The translations under genes and the position numbers were made by a program. From contig QLIY01000139.1 of NCBI GenBank assembly GCA_003260075.1, positions 72,001-136,000 of the forward strand: DNA of 64,000 bases, written 5' to 3'. Source of the DNA: Phallusia mammillata (lineage: Eukaryota > Chordata > Ascidiacea > Phlebobranchia > Ascidiidae). Shown piece by piece: positions 22,308-33,934 of this stretch; position 1 is the stretch's first letter; every line of letters begins with the position of its first letter. The notes beneath the pieces were generated by a model. That model did no database searches. It saw only the letters and a program-made list of their open reading frames with translations, and was not told the origin of the DNA.

Positions 22308-24289
22308 ATGGACAACGATAAACAAGACATTATAAACCAAATGTTGAGTCAGCTAACTGATTCAGCAAAACACAATCGGGAAGTGTACAGCAAAGTAGCA
22401 AAACATCTCGACGAAGGTCAAAAAGCAGGTGTTAACTTGTCAGTTAATCAAATGACGAAAGGTATAATGGAGATATACAAAGACAAGGAAACTGAGGAGC
22501 TAACAGCTTTGGACGTTGCCTGCGGTAAGTATGCATTTTTTTCTGCAGGTGATCGAGGCTAGGCTAATACTAAAACTTGGATCTATGCGGTTTTGACAAA
22601 ACTCCAACAGAGGTTGATTACGAAGAATTTCGAAACTAATCAAACTTTTCGGTAAAGCATGTTTGCAAGTTTAATCATGAACTTACTGCCAAATAACTGG
22701 TGTATGGAGAATACATCATGCATACGTTTCAACAATCTCTGTCGTCATCATCAGTGCAGGCTTGTACACCAGTTCTTTGGCAGTAATGTCCATAATTAAA
22801 TTACTTTTCAAGTCCGTGTATAGTGTTCCCATGTTTGCAAGGTTTGACAACCATGCAATACTTACAGTTTACTATGTGTCCCTTCTATTTATTTACAAAA
22901 TCTTTGTAACATGGTTCGACCACAACCAAATGCTGGTGGAATTGAGATTAACACAATCAAATTTTCAGGAACAGGCCGATGTGCTGTTGCATTACGAAAC
23001 GAAGGCTGGCTTGGACCAATTGATGGACTTGATGGATGCCACGAAATGTTGGAGGTTGCCAAGACCAAGAATGTTTACCGGTGGGATAAATACAGCATTA
23101 TTTATATATCGAAGTTTTATACACTCGCAAGAGATGTGGTTAGCACTAGTCTTGAAGTATTTTACCGTTCGTGGACGTAATAGTTTTAGTATCTGGCCAA
23201 ATGTATTGAAGTACCTGACCAATTGAAAGACAATAATAAAATAAGCTGCACTCTAAGATTAGCAAGCACTGTTCAAACGATTTCAAGGCCTTATCTAAAT
23301 ACAAATATATAACAAAAAGTCTGGTCCAGGTTGGTAGTAAGAAGTTACATCCGTCAACCGAATATAAACACAATATCAAAGCGGTTTGGCAATAGAAATG
23401 AATAAACCGAAACATATGTAAGAAAGCAATAACGCAACAACTAACAACCACACAAATTCCAACCATTTAGAATTTGTAACAACCAGTGATGTATGTTTTG
23501 TTACTTTGACAGAACTCTGTATCACGAAATGATTTCACTTGAGACGCCATTGTCCTTAGAAAAATCCTCGTATGATTTGATCACGTGCTTCGGTGGGCTC
23601 AGTTTCGGACATATTCCACACGACTGCCTCGAGGTAATAAAAGTCTCCCCATTACATATTTCTACAGCAAGAATAGTCAACACAGCGGAGAACTACCCGG
23701 TTTTGTTGATAAAGACCTAAACTGTATAATAGAAAAGACAACAAGTTGCATTGCGCCAATCATAGAAGCATTGGTTGTTGTTTCTACCACTTACTTTACC
23801 GTTGGGACCAAATCATAACGTTTGAGACAAAACACGATATGTTGTTACAGATGCTGATGGGTCTTCTTGTCTCAGGCGGCATACTAGTTTTCAGTTACAG
23901 TGATTACACAAACCCGGGTTCAACAGTGCAATACAAGAAATCACTAGAAGAAAAAATTGAAAAGTTAAAAACCGAATACGAGATCATCCAAACAGTTAAA
24001 GTGTTATATTTTTTAAATCTTGATTGGTATTTACGCAAGTCATGGCCTTTTTCCCGTGCTGCTGTGTTTGCGGCAAAATAGTCAAAGCAACGGCCAGCGA
24101 ACACATCAGAAATGTTGGACTTGAAATTTTGCTAAAAGTCATATGTCGGAAAATTGTAAATTTGATTAGTAAAGCAAAACGTTGATTGGTAAATGTTGAT
24201 TTGTTTTGCAGGACGAATCATACTATCCACGAGCTGATTTAACGAAAATGATGGGAGTCGTCAACATTGCATACATCAGAAAGCCATAA
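22308..24289 (+). CDS. METTL27-like methyltransferase B
   Basis: Complete five-exon copy: 22308-22524, 22969-23080, 23513-23633, 23851-23994, 24212-24289, totalling 672 bp (223 residues). The N-terminal helix region starts MDNDKQDIINQMLSQL. Motif I is intact (LDVACGTGRC), followed by WLGPIDGLDGCHEMLEVAK, and the later block is SYDLITCFGGLSFGHIPHDC. Strand 5 is LVSGGILVFSYSDYTN. The product ends MMGVVNIAYIRKP. Among the three copies it best keeps the canonical SAM site, so it is the one most likely to be an active enzyme (inference). The exon 4 donor, ACA|GTTAAA, is non-consensus but required by the phase. Exon lengths are identical to copy C. Substrate unknown; METTL27 itself has no firmly assigned substrate that I can cite. 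Confidence 0.9.
22655..22845. mobile_element. Inverted-repeat element in METTL-B intron 1
   Basis: CATGTTTGCAAG with TTTAATCATGAACTTACTGCCAAA at the left is mirrored at the right by CCAGTTCTTTGGCAGTAATG and CATGTTTGCAAGG. A close relative of the right half occurs at about 40005-40075 in cyclin T intron 12, sharing GTGTATAGTGTT. It is dispersed and probably a MITE; borders are approximate. Confidence 0.55.
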
Positions 24290-25061
24290 CTTATGAATAA
24301 AATTGTCGATTGCGGATCTAGTAAATAAATTTTCCGCCCACAAAACAACGCCACACACAAGGATGCCAAGTCCCTATTCCAAATTTCACTTTTTGTGAAG
24401 CAAATCTGACGTTGAATTTATGTTCATCTTAACAAATCTGACGTTAGTTTCTTTAACCGCTTCAAATATTGGTTTTTGCCCTTGGTCATATTGAATTTTA
24501 GTGGTTAGACCAAGGTAATAAATATGGATGTGTGGTAGAATCTTGAAAACAACCAAAAAGTTCGGTGTAGAAAATACGAGTTTTGCATTGAAGACCATCT
24601 ATTTATTTGTTACTATAGAAAACTATGAACATTGCAGAACATAGAGTGCTCTACGGCGAAGCAATAGGTGCATTTCAAACGTCAAATTTTTTTCAAAATT
24701 TTTCAGAGATCATTTAAGGTCAATCTGTTAGCCTGATGGCTTAGGAAACAATTATGCAAGTGACACTACAGTTTGTCGAGGGTTATGTCGCTTTATTTCA
24801 GTTCCATTGCCTTTTAGAGACCAACCTTTTTGTGATGTAATAGATTTGCTGCAATGTGGCAAAGCGATTTGTTGTGGAACTATACTGTACTGTTAGTGTT
24901 TTTTTTTGTTAATTATTATAGCTATTGTAAACTAAATGCACAAACCCTATTAGCCCGTTTGCACAAATTGTTGCAGCGTTTTTGTCGGCGTAATTAGACA
25001 CTTCCGCAGTCATAGTGACACAAAAGTCTATGTAGTAATATAGGCTTCTTCTTGAACAACC
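24290..25061. other. Spacer between METTL-B and METTL-C
   Basis: AATAAA at 24296-24301 directly follows the METTL-B stop, with more A/T-rich signals up to 24330. No coding sequence is recognised in the rest. Confidence 0.45.
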
Positions 25062-27652
25062 ATGAACATAGACAAACAAAAAATTGTTCCTCAAATGTGG
25101 AGTCAGCTGACTGATTCAGCAAAACACAATCAAGAAGTGTACACAAAAGTAGCAAAACACCTCGACGAAGGTCAAACAGCGAGTGTCAACCTGTTAGTTA
25201 ACCAAATGATGGACGTTATTATGGAGATTTACAAAGACAAGAAGACAGAGGAGCTTACAGCTTTAGACGTTGCCTGTGGTATGTTACATTTCGTTTCATG
25301 TTGAGCTACTAAAAACGGTTTGTATAACTTAACAATTTAGGTTACACACAGTGGTGGAAGTGAAATTTTTTGTCAGCCGGTTATATCACAAAAGTCATAT
25401 TTTTCAGCCAGTTCTGTTACAAAAAGCGGTTCTATCACAAAAGTCATATTTTTCAGCCGGTTCTGCTACAAAAAGTCAATTTTGAGACAGTAACCAGTAA
25501 TGCTAACCGGTTCGCTGATCTCATAAAATTTCAGACGGTTCTATAGAACCGGTACAGTAACCAGTAATGCTAACCGGTTCGCTGATCTCATAAAATTTCG
25601 TAAGACAGTTCTATAAAACCGGTGCGAACCGGTTGAATCCTACAACTTGCTACACGGTGTTACAAATATATACGTCTTTGTTTTTTTCTGTCAGTCTTTT
25701 ATACTGAACTACGTCTTCACAAGTTGACACCCAATCGTTTAGTAACAATCCATAACAAAGATTGGACTCAGATTGATACTTAACTATCAAAATTTCAGCG
25801 GCGGGTCGATGTGGTGCAGCGTTGCGCAATTTCGGCTGGCTAGGACCAATCGACGGGCTGGATGCCTGCAAAGAAATGCTGGAAGCTGCTAAGACCAAGA
25901 ATGTTTACCGGTGAACACAATAGACAGTTTATCAGTTATTGGTAACTCTTGCACATCCAGTACAGAAAACGTGGTTATTGGATTTACCAAGTCACCCGCC
26001 AGAATTTGTCATCAAACTTTTAGGAGACTTCTTGGGGTTGAAATCAATTTCTCTTTTTATATACAGGCATAATATATAAGCTAAATCATTCACATTACAC
26101 CAGGCCTATTGAAGTCCTCATACCGAAATAGCCGGTCACCAAACATACTGTGATTTATGTATGAGTGTGCCGTGATCACTGGTCTGCATAGATGCTTCAG
26201 GGCTGATCCCAGTTATGAATTGTGTTCATCTTAAACTAAATACCGTTCTTCTGTCAAATGTATTACGTTATCTCACATTCATTGTCCTGTTCATGTCGCC
26301 TTTAGGAGGATAATCCCTGTTATATGCTACAATATACCTTCAACATTTAAAAGGTCCACAACAAAATAATTGTCAAAATAAGAAATAGACCCAAAAATAG
26401 TTTGAAAAACTTTTTTTAAAGTGGAAAACCAGTTGTAGGTTTTCAAACCATTTAATCTAAAACAAAATGACAGTTTATCCTTTCTTTACAGAACTTTGTT
26501 TCAGGAAATGATTTCTCTCCAGTCACCATTGCCCATAGAAAACTCTTCCTATGATCTGATCATATGTTTTGGAGGACTTAGTTTCGGACATATTCCTCAT
26601 GAATGTATCGAGGTAAGACTGGGTTTGGTTGCAATGGCACAGTACAAAGTAATTTCTAAATAAGAAAATCATTGACAGAAATTGAACAGGTGTAGTTGAT
26701 ATCATTGGACTAGCTAAAACCAACTGCAAAAAAAATGTTCACCTTGCCAGAGGTAATTGTGCAACCAAGGCACAAATAGTAAATAAACGATAAACACGCT
26801 GCTTGGACATTACAGCAACATTGTAGTAAAGCACTAACTATAAGAAGAACTGGTTCTACACCCCAAGCACTGTTACAGCTAAATGATAACTATAAATTCA
26901 TGATGTACAACAAAAATAAAGCATCGTTGACAAAGGCTGATGCCACATTCACATTCAATTTAAGGGAACAATTAAATACTAATTTCAAAACCAGGCAGTG
27001 AATTATAAAACAAGTATACACCTCCCGCAACTAAAACCCAGAGACTGGTAACATCATTACGACAAAATCAGCTTATTTTGTTACAGATGCTGTTTGACCT
27101 GCTTGTTCCAGGTGGCATTTTTGTTTTTAACTACAGTGACTACACAAATTCAGGTTCAACAATAAAATACAAAGCATCACTTGAAGAAAGAATTGAAAAT
27201 TTGAAGACCAAACATGAACTCATAAGAATGGTTTCAAATTGTTCATTCAATATTATTTGTTTCACACAACAGAAACAGAGTATTCTGCCAACCTGCAGCA
27301 CCAAAACAGTATTGTAGCTGGTTAAATGAGGCCTGGTGCAAAAAATATAAACAAAATTACTCCTTGCATGTGAATCATTTTTGAAAGTGGCATGGTATTA
27401 ATTTCTCTCAAATATTTTGACAATGCATAAATTGCAATCTTATGGTTACGTAAAGAAAACTGCTTTGAAACTATATACTGGTCCTCACTGATAACTTGCA
27501 AAAAAGAAATTACAAGCCTTTTACAGCTTGTTTTATAGTTATTTGTTTGGATTGTTATTTCAAATTTTTTGTAGGATGACTTCAAGTATCTACAAGCTGA
27601 TCTGCACAACTTGACTGGCGATATCAACATAGCATACTTCAGAAAATCCTAA
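25062..27652 (+). CDS. METTL27-like methyltransferase C, altered SAM motif I
   Basis: Complete copy: exons 25062-25278, 25799-25910, 26492-26612, 27087-27230, 27575-27652, again 672 bp (223 residues). It is very close to B in exon 1 (DSAKHNQEVYTKVAKHLDEG). At the exon 1/2 junction the glycine loop reads LDVACAAGRC instead of the LDVACGTGRC of B, because exon 2 starts CGGCGGGT rather than GAACAGGC. The first glycine of motif I is therefore lost, which should weaken SAM binding (inference). The rest is intact: WLGPIDGLDACKEMLEAAK, SYDLIICFGGLSFGHIPHEC, LVPGGIFVFNYSDYTN, and the C-terminus NIAYFRKS. Intron 1 carries a TE with an internal tandem repeat and intron 2 a SINE-tail fragment. Confidence 0.9.
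25350..25640. mobile_element. hAT-like element with internal tandem repeat, METTL-C intron 1
   Basis: Starts CAGTGGTGGAAGTGAAA and ends near GGTTGAATCCTACAACTTG, the same end style as the intact element at 57293-57422. A block starting CAGTAACCAGTAATGCTAAC occurs twice in tandem and AACCGGTT-type motifs recur throughout. The target duplication is eroded, so borders are approximate. Confidence 0.6.
26100..26225. mobile_element. SINE 3'-tail fragment in METTL-C intron 2
   Basis: On the minus strand GGTGACC...CTTCAATAGGCCTGG matches the tail of the SINE near 46090-46135. The following GTGCCGTGATCACTGGTCTGCAT matches 46158-46185 on the plus strand. It is a rearranged or composite fragment. Confidence 0.5.
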
Positions 27653-27787
27653 CTTTTGTGTATAGTTTATATTAGAAACATGTTGATTTTACGCTTATGT
27701 CAAAACTTTGAATCTTTTATATATTGGTAGTTTAAAATAAGTAAACAAAAAAAATACAGATATAACAAAGCCACTAAATGTTTTACT

Positions 27788-27806
27788 TGTTGTTGTTGTT
27801 GTTGTT
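27788..27806. repeat. (TTG)n microsatellite
   Basis: About six perfect TTG units about 135 bases after the METTL-C stop. Confidence 0.75.
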
Positions 27807-28604
27807 TTGCATCATATTATTTAGATCTTCATTAAGTTCATTCTGAGAAAGGTGGTAAATGTTTGCTGAGAAAGGAAAATTAAACAATATATTTGATGTT
27901 ACATAGTCTCTGCAAGTATTCCTGATTTGTGTCAAAGAGCTAAGTTTGCTGATGCAAAATAGTTTTAACCTCAAGTTAAATGCATATAGCTTCACCAAGT
28001 TTGTGATATTGCCTGAACCAAGGCATAACAATATACTTGTTACAACTCAGTGAACCAACAAAAACTCAAACATTAGACAAAACTGTGCTAGAACCAAAAT
28101 CAGCCCAAATCATGTGTAATCAATACATATGGTTTTAGTTGCAGGTAATCATACAAAAGATTTCAGTAAACAAAATCTCGGACTGATTCAAGTTTACTGA
28201 AAGCTTCAGTTTTGTATGCAAACATCAACATCGATAGGTAAAAACTTTACTCCTTAAAATCAATGTAAAACCAAATAAACGTACATACCAACTTTTTGAT
28301 CACACAAGGTGAACTATAGTTTACCTATAGGTAAAAGATTATGTCCTTGTTGTAATGCCATTGAATGTTTGCCTATTTCCTTAGCAGTGTGATGTGCATG
28401 TCAGAGTCATTGCAACCTCTTGGGTCATTTTGTTGACCGTAAAGTTCTGATTTTCAATGAGAATGAAATTCAACAATGCTGATCCAACTTTTCTAAGGTA
28501 GAAAACAAGCACTTAATATTAACACTATAGTGAGTTGAGTAGTGTTAATGACATTTAACAGGAACATTTTAACTGCTATATGCAAAAACTACTCTACTTC
28601 GTTT

Positions 28605-28811
28605 TTAAGCAGATCTAACAACTGACGACAAGCTTAGTGGTGTGTTGCATTAAGGAGATGCAAATAACTTTAAACAACGAACAAAGATGGAAGTTTTATC
28701 ACCCCCCCCCCCTTTTAAGCAGATCTAACAACTGACGACAAGCTTAGTGGTGTGTTGCATGAAGGAGATGCAAATAACTTTAAACAACGAACAAATATGG
28801 TAATTTTATCA
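28605..28811. repeat. Direct duplication across a C run
   Basis: About 97 bases beginning TTTTAAGCAGATCTAACAAC lie at about 28605-28701 and again from 28713, separated by eleven C (28702-28712), with single-base differences. Assembly-joint pattern. Confidence 0.8.
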
Positions 28812-29270
28812 CTTTACTGTTTCAACAAAACATTTTTAAATTGCGTAAAAGTACAATACCTTCAATCTTATTCTTTTGTTGTGGTTGTTTTTGCTTCAAA
28901 TAGCAATACAATTAAAGAGGAATAAGTACAACAAATTAACAATAAAACCAATTCAAGTTGCGCCAATATCATGCTTTCGGAAGACGTTTACAATTTTTAA
29001 TTCGCTGTAGCGAAATTCCGCCCAATTACAGAAACATTAATTGTTGGACTTTTGTTTTGCGTCAATTTTAGTTTTTCAACCATTTTGATGTAATTTGATG
29101 TTTCCTTCCGTTGGTTTTAGGTCAATTATTAAACGCCATAAAAGTTTATATTTTAGGAACTGAAAGTCCGTTCCGCTCTTGAGATTATTCAATTTGAGTC
29201 ATCGTCATGCCTGACTCGTTAAAATTATTTTTTCTCGTGACTTCGGGAGGGTGAAAAACCGACAACAATA

Positions 29271-29461
29271 CAACTTAACTTAGTTCCTCATTTATCTTTA
29301 AATCGTGATTGGTGAAAGTCAGCTTTTCGTTGAAAAATTTAACTGAATCAACAACTGATAACCTCCCCCCCCCCTTAACTTAGTTCCTCATTTATCTTTA
29401 AATCGTGATTGGTGAAAGTCAGTTTTTCGTTGGAAAATTTAATTGAATCAACAACTGATAA
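29271..29461. repeat. Direct duplication across a C run
   Basis: About 90 bases beginning TTAACTTAGTTCCTCATTTA are repeated on both sides of ten C (29365-29374), with three or so mismatches. It lies in the upstream region of the lifeguard gene, so promoter spacing in this assembly is unreliable. Confidence 0.8.
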
Positions 29462-29618
29462 CTCTCGTTACTTAAGATCTACATAAGACAACAATAACGT
29501 GAAACGGTTTTGTTCTGCAGATATTTATTAGTTTGTTTAACTGATAAATGTTCATGACATGTTGCTTGTTTTGTTCAGAGAAACCTAGTAAAAAGTGAGT
29601 GAGATCAGTTCAGGCATT

Positions 29619-32333
29619 ATGTCAGCACCACCTCCAACATATGATGATGCTGTTGGTGAAAAATCTCACCCACATGGGGTGCAACCTTCCGCCCCATACC
29701 CAACGGGGCAGCCTGCCTACCCCCAGCCTCAACCAGGACCAACTATGTATTCAACTGGTTACCAGCCTGTAAATACTCAACCATATCAAGGTGCACCAGT
29801 TCCAGGTATGTGATTATGCTTAAAATCTAAGTTGCTCTGGTTTGAACTGAAAGTTGTTGGTGTGATGACTGAGATGTCAAACAACATTTTTATCATGTTA
29901 AAACTTGTTTATACTTGGTTAAAAAACTATATTTCAAGTCACAAAATAGTTGATTTTAATTCTGTCATGGTTTTATCAATCACAAAAACCAGAAAACTTT
30001 TTACTTAATTTTTTTTAAGGGCAAATTGTTTTTAATGACAAATATAGCAGGCCCTAACAGACGAAAATGTTACATGCTTTACTATTCAAATGTTTAAACA
30101 TGCAAAATTAAATGTGTTTCTTTATAGATCACAGTGGCTTCACTGCAGTCGACAGTGGACCAGAAAGAGCTGAAGGTGGAGGATTTACTGCAAGGTGAGA
30201 TAGTACACAATGTTTTCACTTAAATAAGTTTTTTGGGATTGTTCTGCTGTTTAGGTCAGGCTTTGATGACAAAAATGTCCGAAGGATGTTTATCAGAAAG
30301 GTCTACATTACACTCGGTCTTCAACTGCTTGTCACATTTGGTTTGGTGTGTGTCATGACATTTGTGTAAGTCAAGTTTATTTTCGAGTTTTGTTTTAATT
30401 TTCTGGTATAGTTTTGTTTTTAGTGAGTATTGAATCTTAAAAATTACATTGGTTAGGAAATAAGCAATATTTACTAATAACAATTGTTTGGTCTCATCTT
30501 CACGTAAAACATTTTTCTTGAATATATGGTAATATTTTCATTTTGTGATGTATTTTATAGGACTCCAGTGAAAGTCTTTGTGCAAAACAACCCACCAGTC
30601 TATTATGCAGCATAGTAAGTTCCTTCATGCATTCCCTGTTTTTGTAGTGGATATTTGTTAACAGGTGAACATATTTTTACAGTGCCGTGTTCCTGGTTTT
30701 GTTCATTACCCTGATTTGTTGCAGCGGTATCCGAAGAAAGCACCCACAAAACATAATTTTGTTGGCAATCTTTGTAAGTTACATCTTGTTAGTACAATAG
30801 TGACATTAAAGAACAAACAACTTGTATTAAGCATCAAAAGCTTGCTTTTTATTGTCTGAGGAAATATAGGATTGAGATAGGTTGAATACATGTTTATAGT
30901 TGATTAAGTTGACTGATTTAATTACTTCATGTTTTATTCAATTTGTTGACATTTTGCTCCAATTTATTTAGACACTTGCTTTTTCCTATATGGTCGGAAC
31001 CATTGCCAGTTTTTACAACACCAATTCAGTTGTGATTGCCCTTGGGATAACAGTGGTAAGATTTTGACTTCAGGAAGTTATTTAAATCTAGCACTTCAAT
31101 CTCATGATGCGGTCACCCTGTGATCTATGTTTACTTTGTAGGGTGTTTGTATTGCGGTGACCCTGTTTTCAATGCAAACAAAGTTTGACTTCACAAAATG
31201 CTCTGGACTGCTGTTTGTGCTTGTCCTTGTGCTTATGCTGTTTGGTTTTATCACCATCTTCACCTACAGATACAACTGGGTAAATATGTTTTCATTAATT
31301 TTCAGTTTACCATCCAGGTCCCCTGTGACAGTGATTGTAATGTGCTTTAGGACCATCTACTTTGCTAGAAATGTAGTTTTTTTCTCATTAAAAGAAACAT
31401 GGCAATACAATTTGGTCTATAGAGTAAAACATATGACCACTAACACTACATTCTGTTTATATGATGGATTGGTAAATTGCATTTGCACATTGAGTGTAGA
31501 AGGCGGATAAAACATACAAACAAACTCTATCTTACTTTCTAATGAGAAAATGATTAAGGTAATCCTGACTGAATTTATCTTTTCAGTATATTCATGTGGT
31601 TTATGGATCCCTTGGTGCCCTTGTCTTTACACTGGTAAGTATTTCTTATGTTATTGTACTGATAGCAAAAAATAAAATAAAGGGCTTGCATGGAAAATAT
31701 GATACCCAATGGTTTCACAGTTACGTTATGTGTAAATAGGAAACATTTGTCACAAATTTCTTACTGAGTTCACTGGATAGACATCATACTCTGCAGTTTT
31801 GGGCCTTATTTATCATGACTTTTTATGCACTCAAGTTCACTACATTTTGCCATTTATTTTATCAGGTGCCTATAGTATTGGTAAATAACATACTCAACTC
31901 AATCCCTACTAAACATTTGCCTCCCCCCCCCCCCTTGGTGCCCTTGTCTTTACACTGGTAAGTATTTCTTATGTTATTGTGCTGATAGCAAAAATGAAGG
32001 GCTGACATAGAAAATATGATACTTAATGACTTTATGTCTAAATAGGAAACATTTGTCATAAATTTCTTCCTGAGTTGACTGGATAGACATCATACTCTGC
32101 AGTTTTGGGCCTTATTTATCACGACTTTTTATATACTAAGTTTACTACATTTTGCCATTATGTTCTCAATATGTGTCATATGTTTGCAGTTCCTGGCTTT
32201 TGATACACAACTAATCATGGGAGGAAAGCGTTATGAGCTTGAACCTGAAGAATATATCTATGGTGCCCTTAATCTTTATGTTGATGTTGTCTACATATTT
32301 ATCTTCATACTTTCCCTGTTTGGTGACAGTTAG
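29619..32333 (+). CDS. GRINA: Lifeguard/TMBIM (GRINA-like) seven-helix membrane protein
   Basis: BAX-inhibitor-1 family protein of Golgi/ER membranes, linked to calcium handling and anti-apoptotic function in animals. Nine exons: 29619-29805, 30128-30194, 30255-30365, 30561-30614, 30683-30773, 30972-31055, 31142-31279, 31587-31634, 32190-32333, totalling 924 bp (307 residues). A proline/tyrosine-rich cytosolic N-terminus contains PPPTYDDAV and precedes seven hydrophobic helices. Family blocks are FDDKNVRRMFIRKVYITL, GTIASFYNTNSV, FSMQTKFDFT, LGALVFTLFLAFDTQL and PEEYIYGALNLYVDVVYIF, including the conserved acidic residues of helices 6-7. Similarity is about equal to GRINA and FAIM2, so the symbol is provisional. 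ATG 29619 is chosen over an upstream in-frame GTG. Part of exon 8 recurs at about 31935-31959 beside a C run. Confidence 0.93.
31611..32160. repeat. Duplication across a C run in lifeguard intron 8
   Basis: Sequence from CCTTGGTGCCCTTGTCTTTA, the end of exon 8, through about 240 intronic bases is present at 31609-31860 and again from 31935, split by twelve C (31923-31934). The copies differ by small deletions and substitutions. The second exon 8 fragment is not expected to be a separate exon. Confidence 0.85.
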
Positions 32334-32690
32334 TGTATTTTACTGTGTTTTTGAGCAATCGAAAATCTATTCATACCTTCCTTGTTCAGTGACAGTTAAT
32401 GTATTTCACTTTGTTTTTGAGCAATGTAAAACCTATTCTAACTCACTGTTGATACTTTGAAGCTTTGTTTTTCTTCTATGAACCTAAAAAAACAGCATGA
32501 AGATGTAAAGAAACTTGGACTAACTGTGAAATCTTGCTGAACTTGCATTTGGTGCTGCCCAACTAGTACAACATAACATGTTGGTTCTAATATATTTATT
32601 TTTGTTTGAGAATTTAATTTGTCCAAATAATTTAAATGAATATGTTTGTGTGTACTATACATATCAGTAATGTGTATACTGTGCATGTGG

Positions 32691-32696
32691 AATAAA
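32691..32696 (+). promoter_or_regulatory. Poly(A) signal of the lifeguard gene
   Basis: AATAAA about 360 bases after the stop, followed by a GT-rich stretch. Confidence 0.6.
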
Positions 32697-32874
32697 CGTG
32701 TTTTGCTATTGTGGTTATACCTCAAAGATTATTGTGCTTGAGACGTATAGAAAAGGTTTTGCTAAATGTGCTCCCATCAGGCCATGCGAACCAGCTCATA
32801 ATGCGGTCTTGGTAGCAAGCGTCAAACAGCTGACAAAGCGCTAGGTTTGTATATAATGTGGTATTGGTTGGGCG

Positions 32875-33002
32875 CATGGGCGTCCGCAGCGGGGGGCAAG
32901 AGGGGGCGCGTCAGATGATTTTTTTCTGAAATACCGTTTATCGAACGGCGACGTCACGATGGTATTGCCCTCCCCTGTAATTTTTTCCTGCGGACGTCCA
33001 TG
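32875..33002. mobile_element. hAT MITE, 128 bp, 8-bp target duplication
   Basis: Ends CATGGGCGTCCGCAG and CTGCGGACGTCCATG are inverted repeats with one mismatch. The exact duplication GTTGGGCG is at 32867-32874 and 33003-33010. Confidence 0.93.
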
Positions 33003-33595
33003 GTTGGGCGTTTGGCTTTCTGTACACAGGTTGCAAACCAAGGTATGCTCATTGGGCATTTAAAGTAAGCAGGCCACAAATAATTTAGTCAAAAACACGC
33101 TTTAAAAACCACCACATACTTTAGTGTGCTTACAAACTTAAGTTGTCTGGAAGTTGACAAAATTATCCACCAAAACCTTAATCAAGGCATTTCTATTTCA
33201 ACATATGTGTGTATAAAACAGAACGCGCTTTCCAGGGTTATAAACTGAATGAAAGAAAAGGTCACCTGTCGTAATGTGAAAGTCGGCCAGAAGATATTAG
33301 GTGACGTGGCTTAACATATCGATCGTATGGGCGTCGCTTTTAACTAAAACAGCAGACACTCATACCCAAATAAAAACAAACTTGGATTTACGGGTGTAAC
33401 ACCATAATTGCCATAAACTTCGAACGGGTACGGCCTATCCAGTACCATTTTAAAACGAACATCACGACTAAATTAAAGACTGCGAATAATTAGGGCGCTT
33501 ATGCGCAGGAACTTGTCATTGCAGTTTTCTTAGTACCTGTTTTGTAATTTTTATTGTCCGTACATAACTACGAGCAATATTATCCTGGTCAGGCA

Positions 33596-33934
33596 CAGTG
33601 GAGTAGGCAGCCAAAAATTTTGGGAGGGGCCAAATAATTTGTTGTCTTATACAACTTTTTGCTAACGCTCGGCGTGCTTTTACCAAACACGTAACTACAG
33701 CCAAACGCTTTATTGATTTATTTCATGTCTGCATAACTATGAAAAGCATGGATTTCGGCTTACAATTTGGTGACAAAAGTCATTTTTAGTAATTTATATA
33801 TTCCTTTGATAGTTAAGAGACGAAACCACAATGATGAGGGACGAAACTACACTAAATTAAAGTTTATCAATGTACAACTTTGAAAATTTGGGAGGGGCCA
33901 TGGCCCCTTTGGCCCCTCCCTGGCTACGCCACTG
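33596..33934. mobile_element. hAT MITE, 339 bp, 8-bp target duplication
   Basis: Left end CAGTGGAGTAGGCAGCC and right end GGCTACGCCACTG are inverted matches. GGGAGGGGCC is repeated near both ends. The exact duplication GTCAGGCA is at 33588-33595 and 33935-33942. Confidence 0.93.

Larger units (their letters stand above)
27653..29618. other. Intergenic region between METTL-C and the lifeguard gene
   Basis: Contains a (TTG)n microsatellite at 27788-27806 and two duplicated blocks joined by C runs (28605-28811 and 29271-29461). No coding sequence is recognised. Confidence 0.5.

Noticed and set aside
31935..31959. Second copy of lifeguard exon 8 as an alternative exon
   Set aside because: It is only the 3' end of exon 8 fused to a C run, part of an assembly duplication, with no acceptor.
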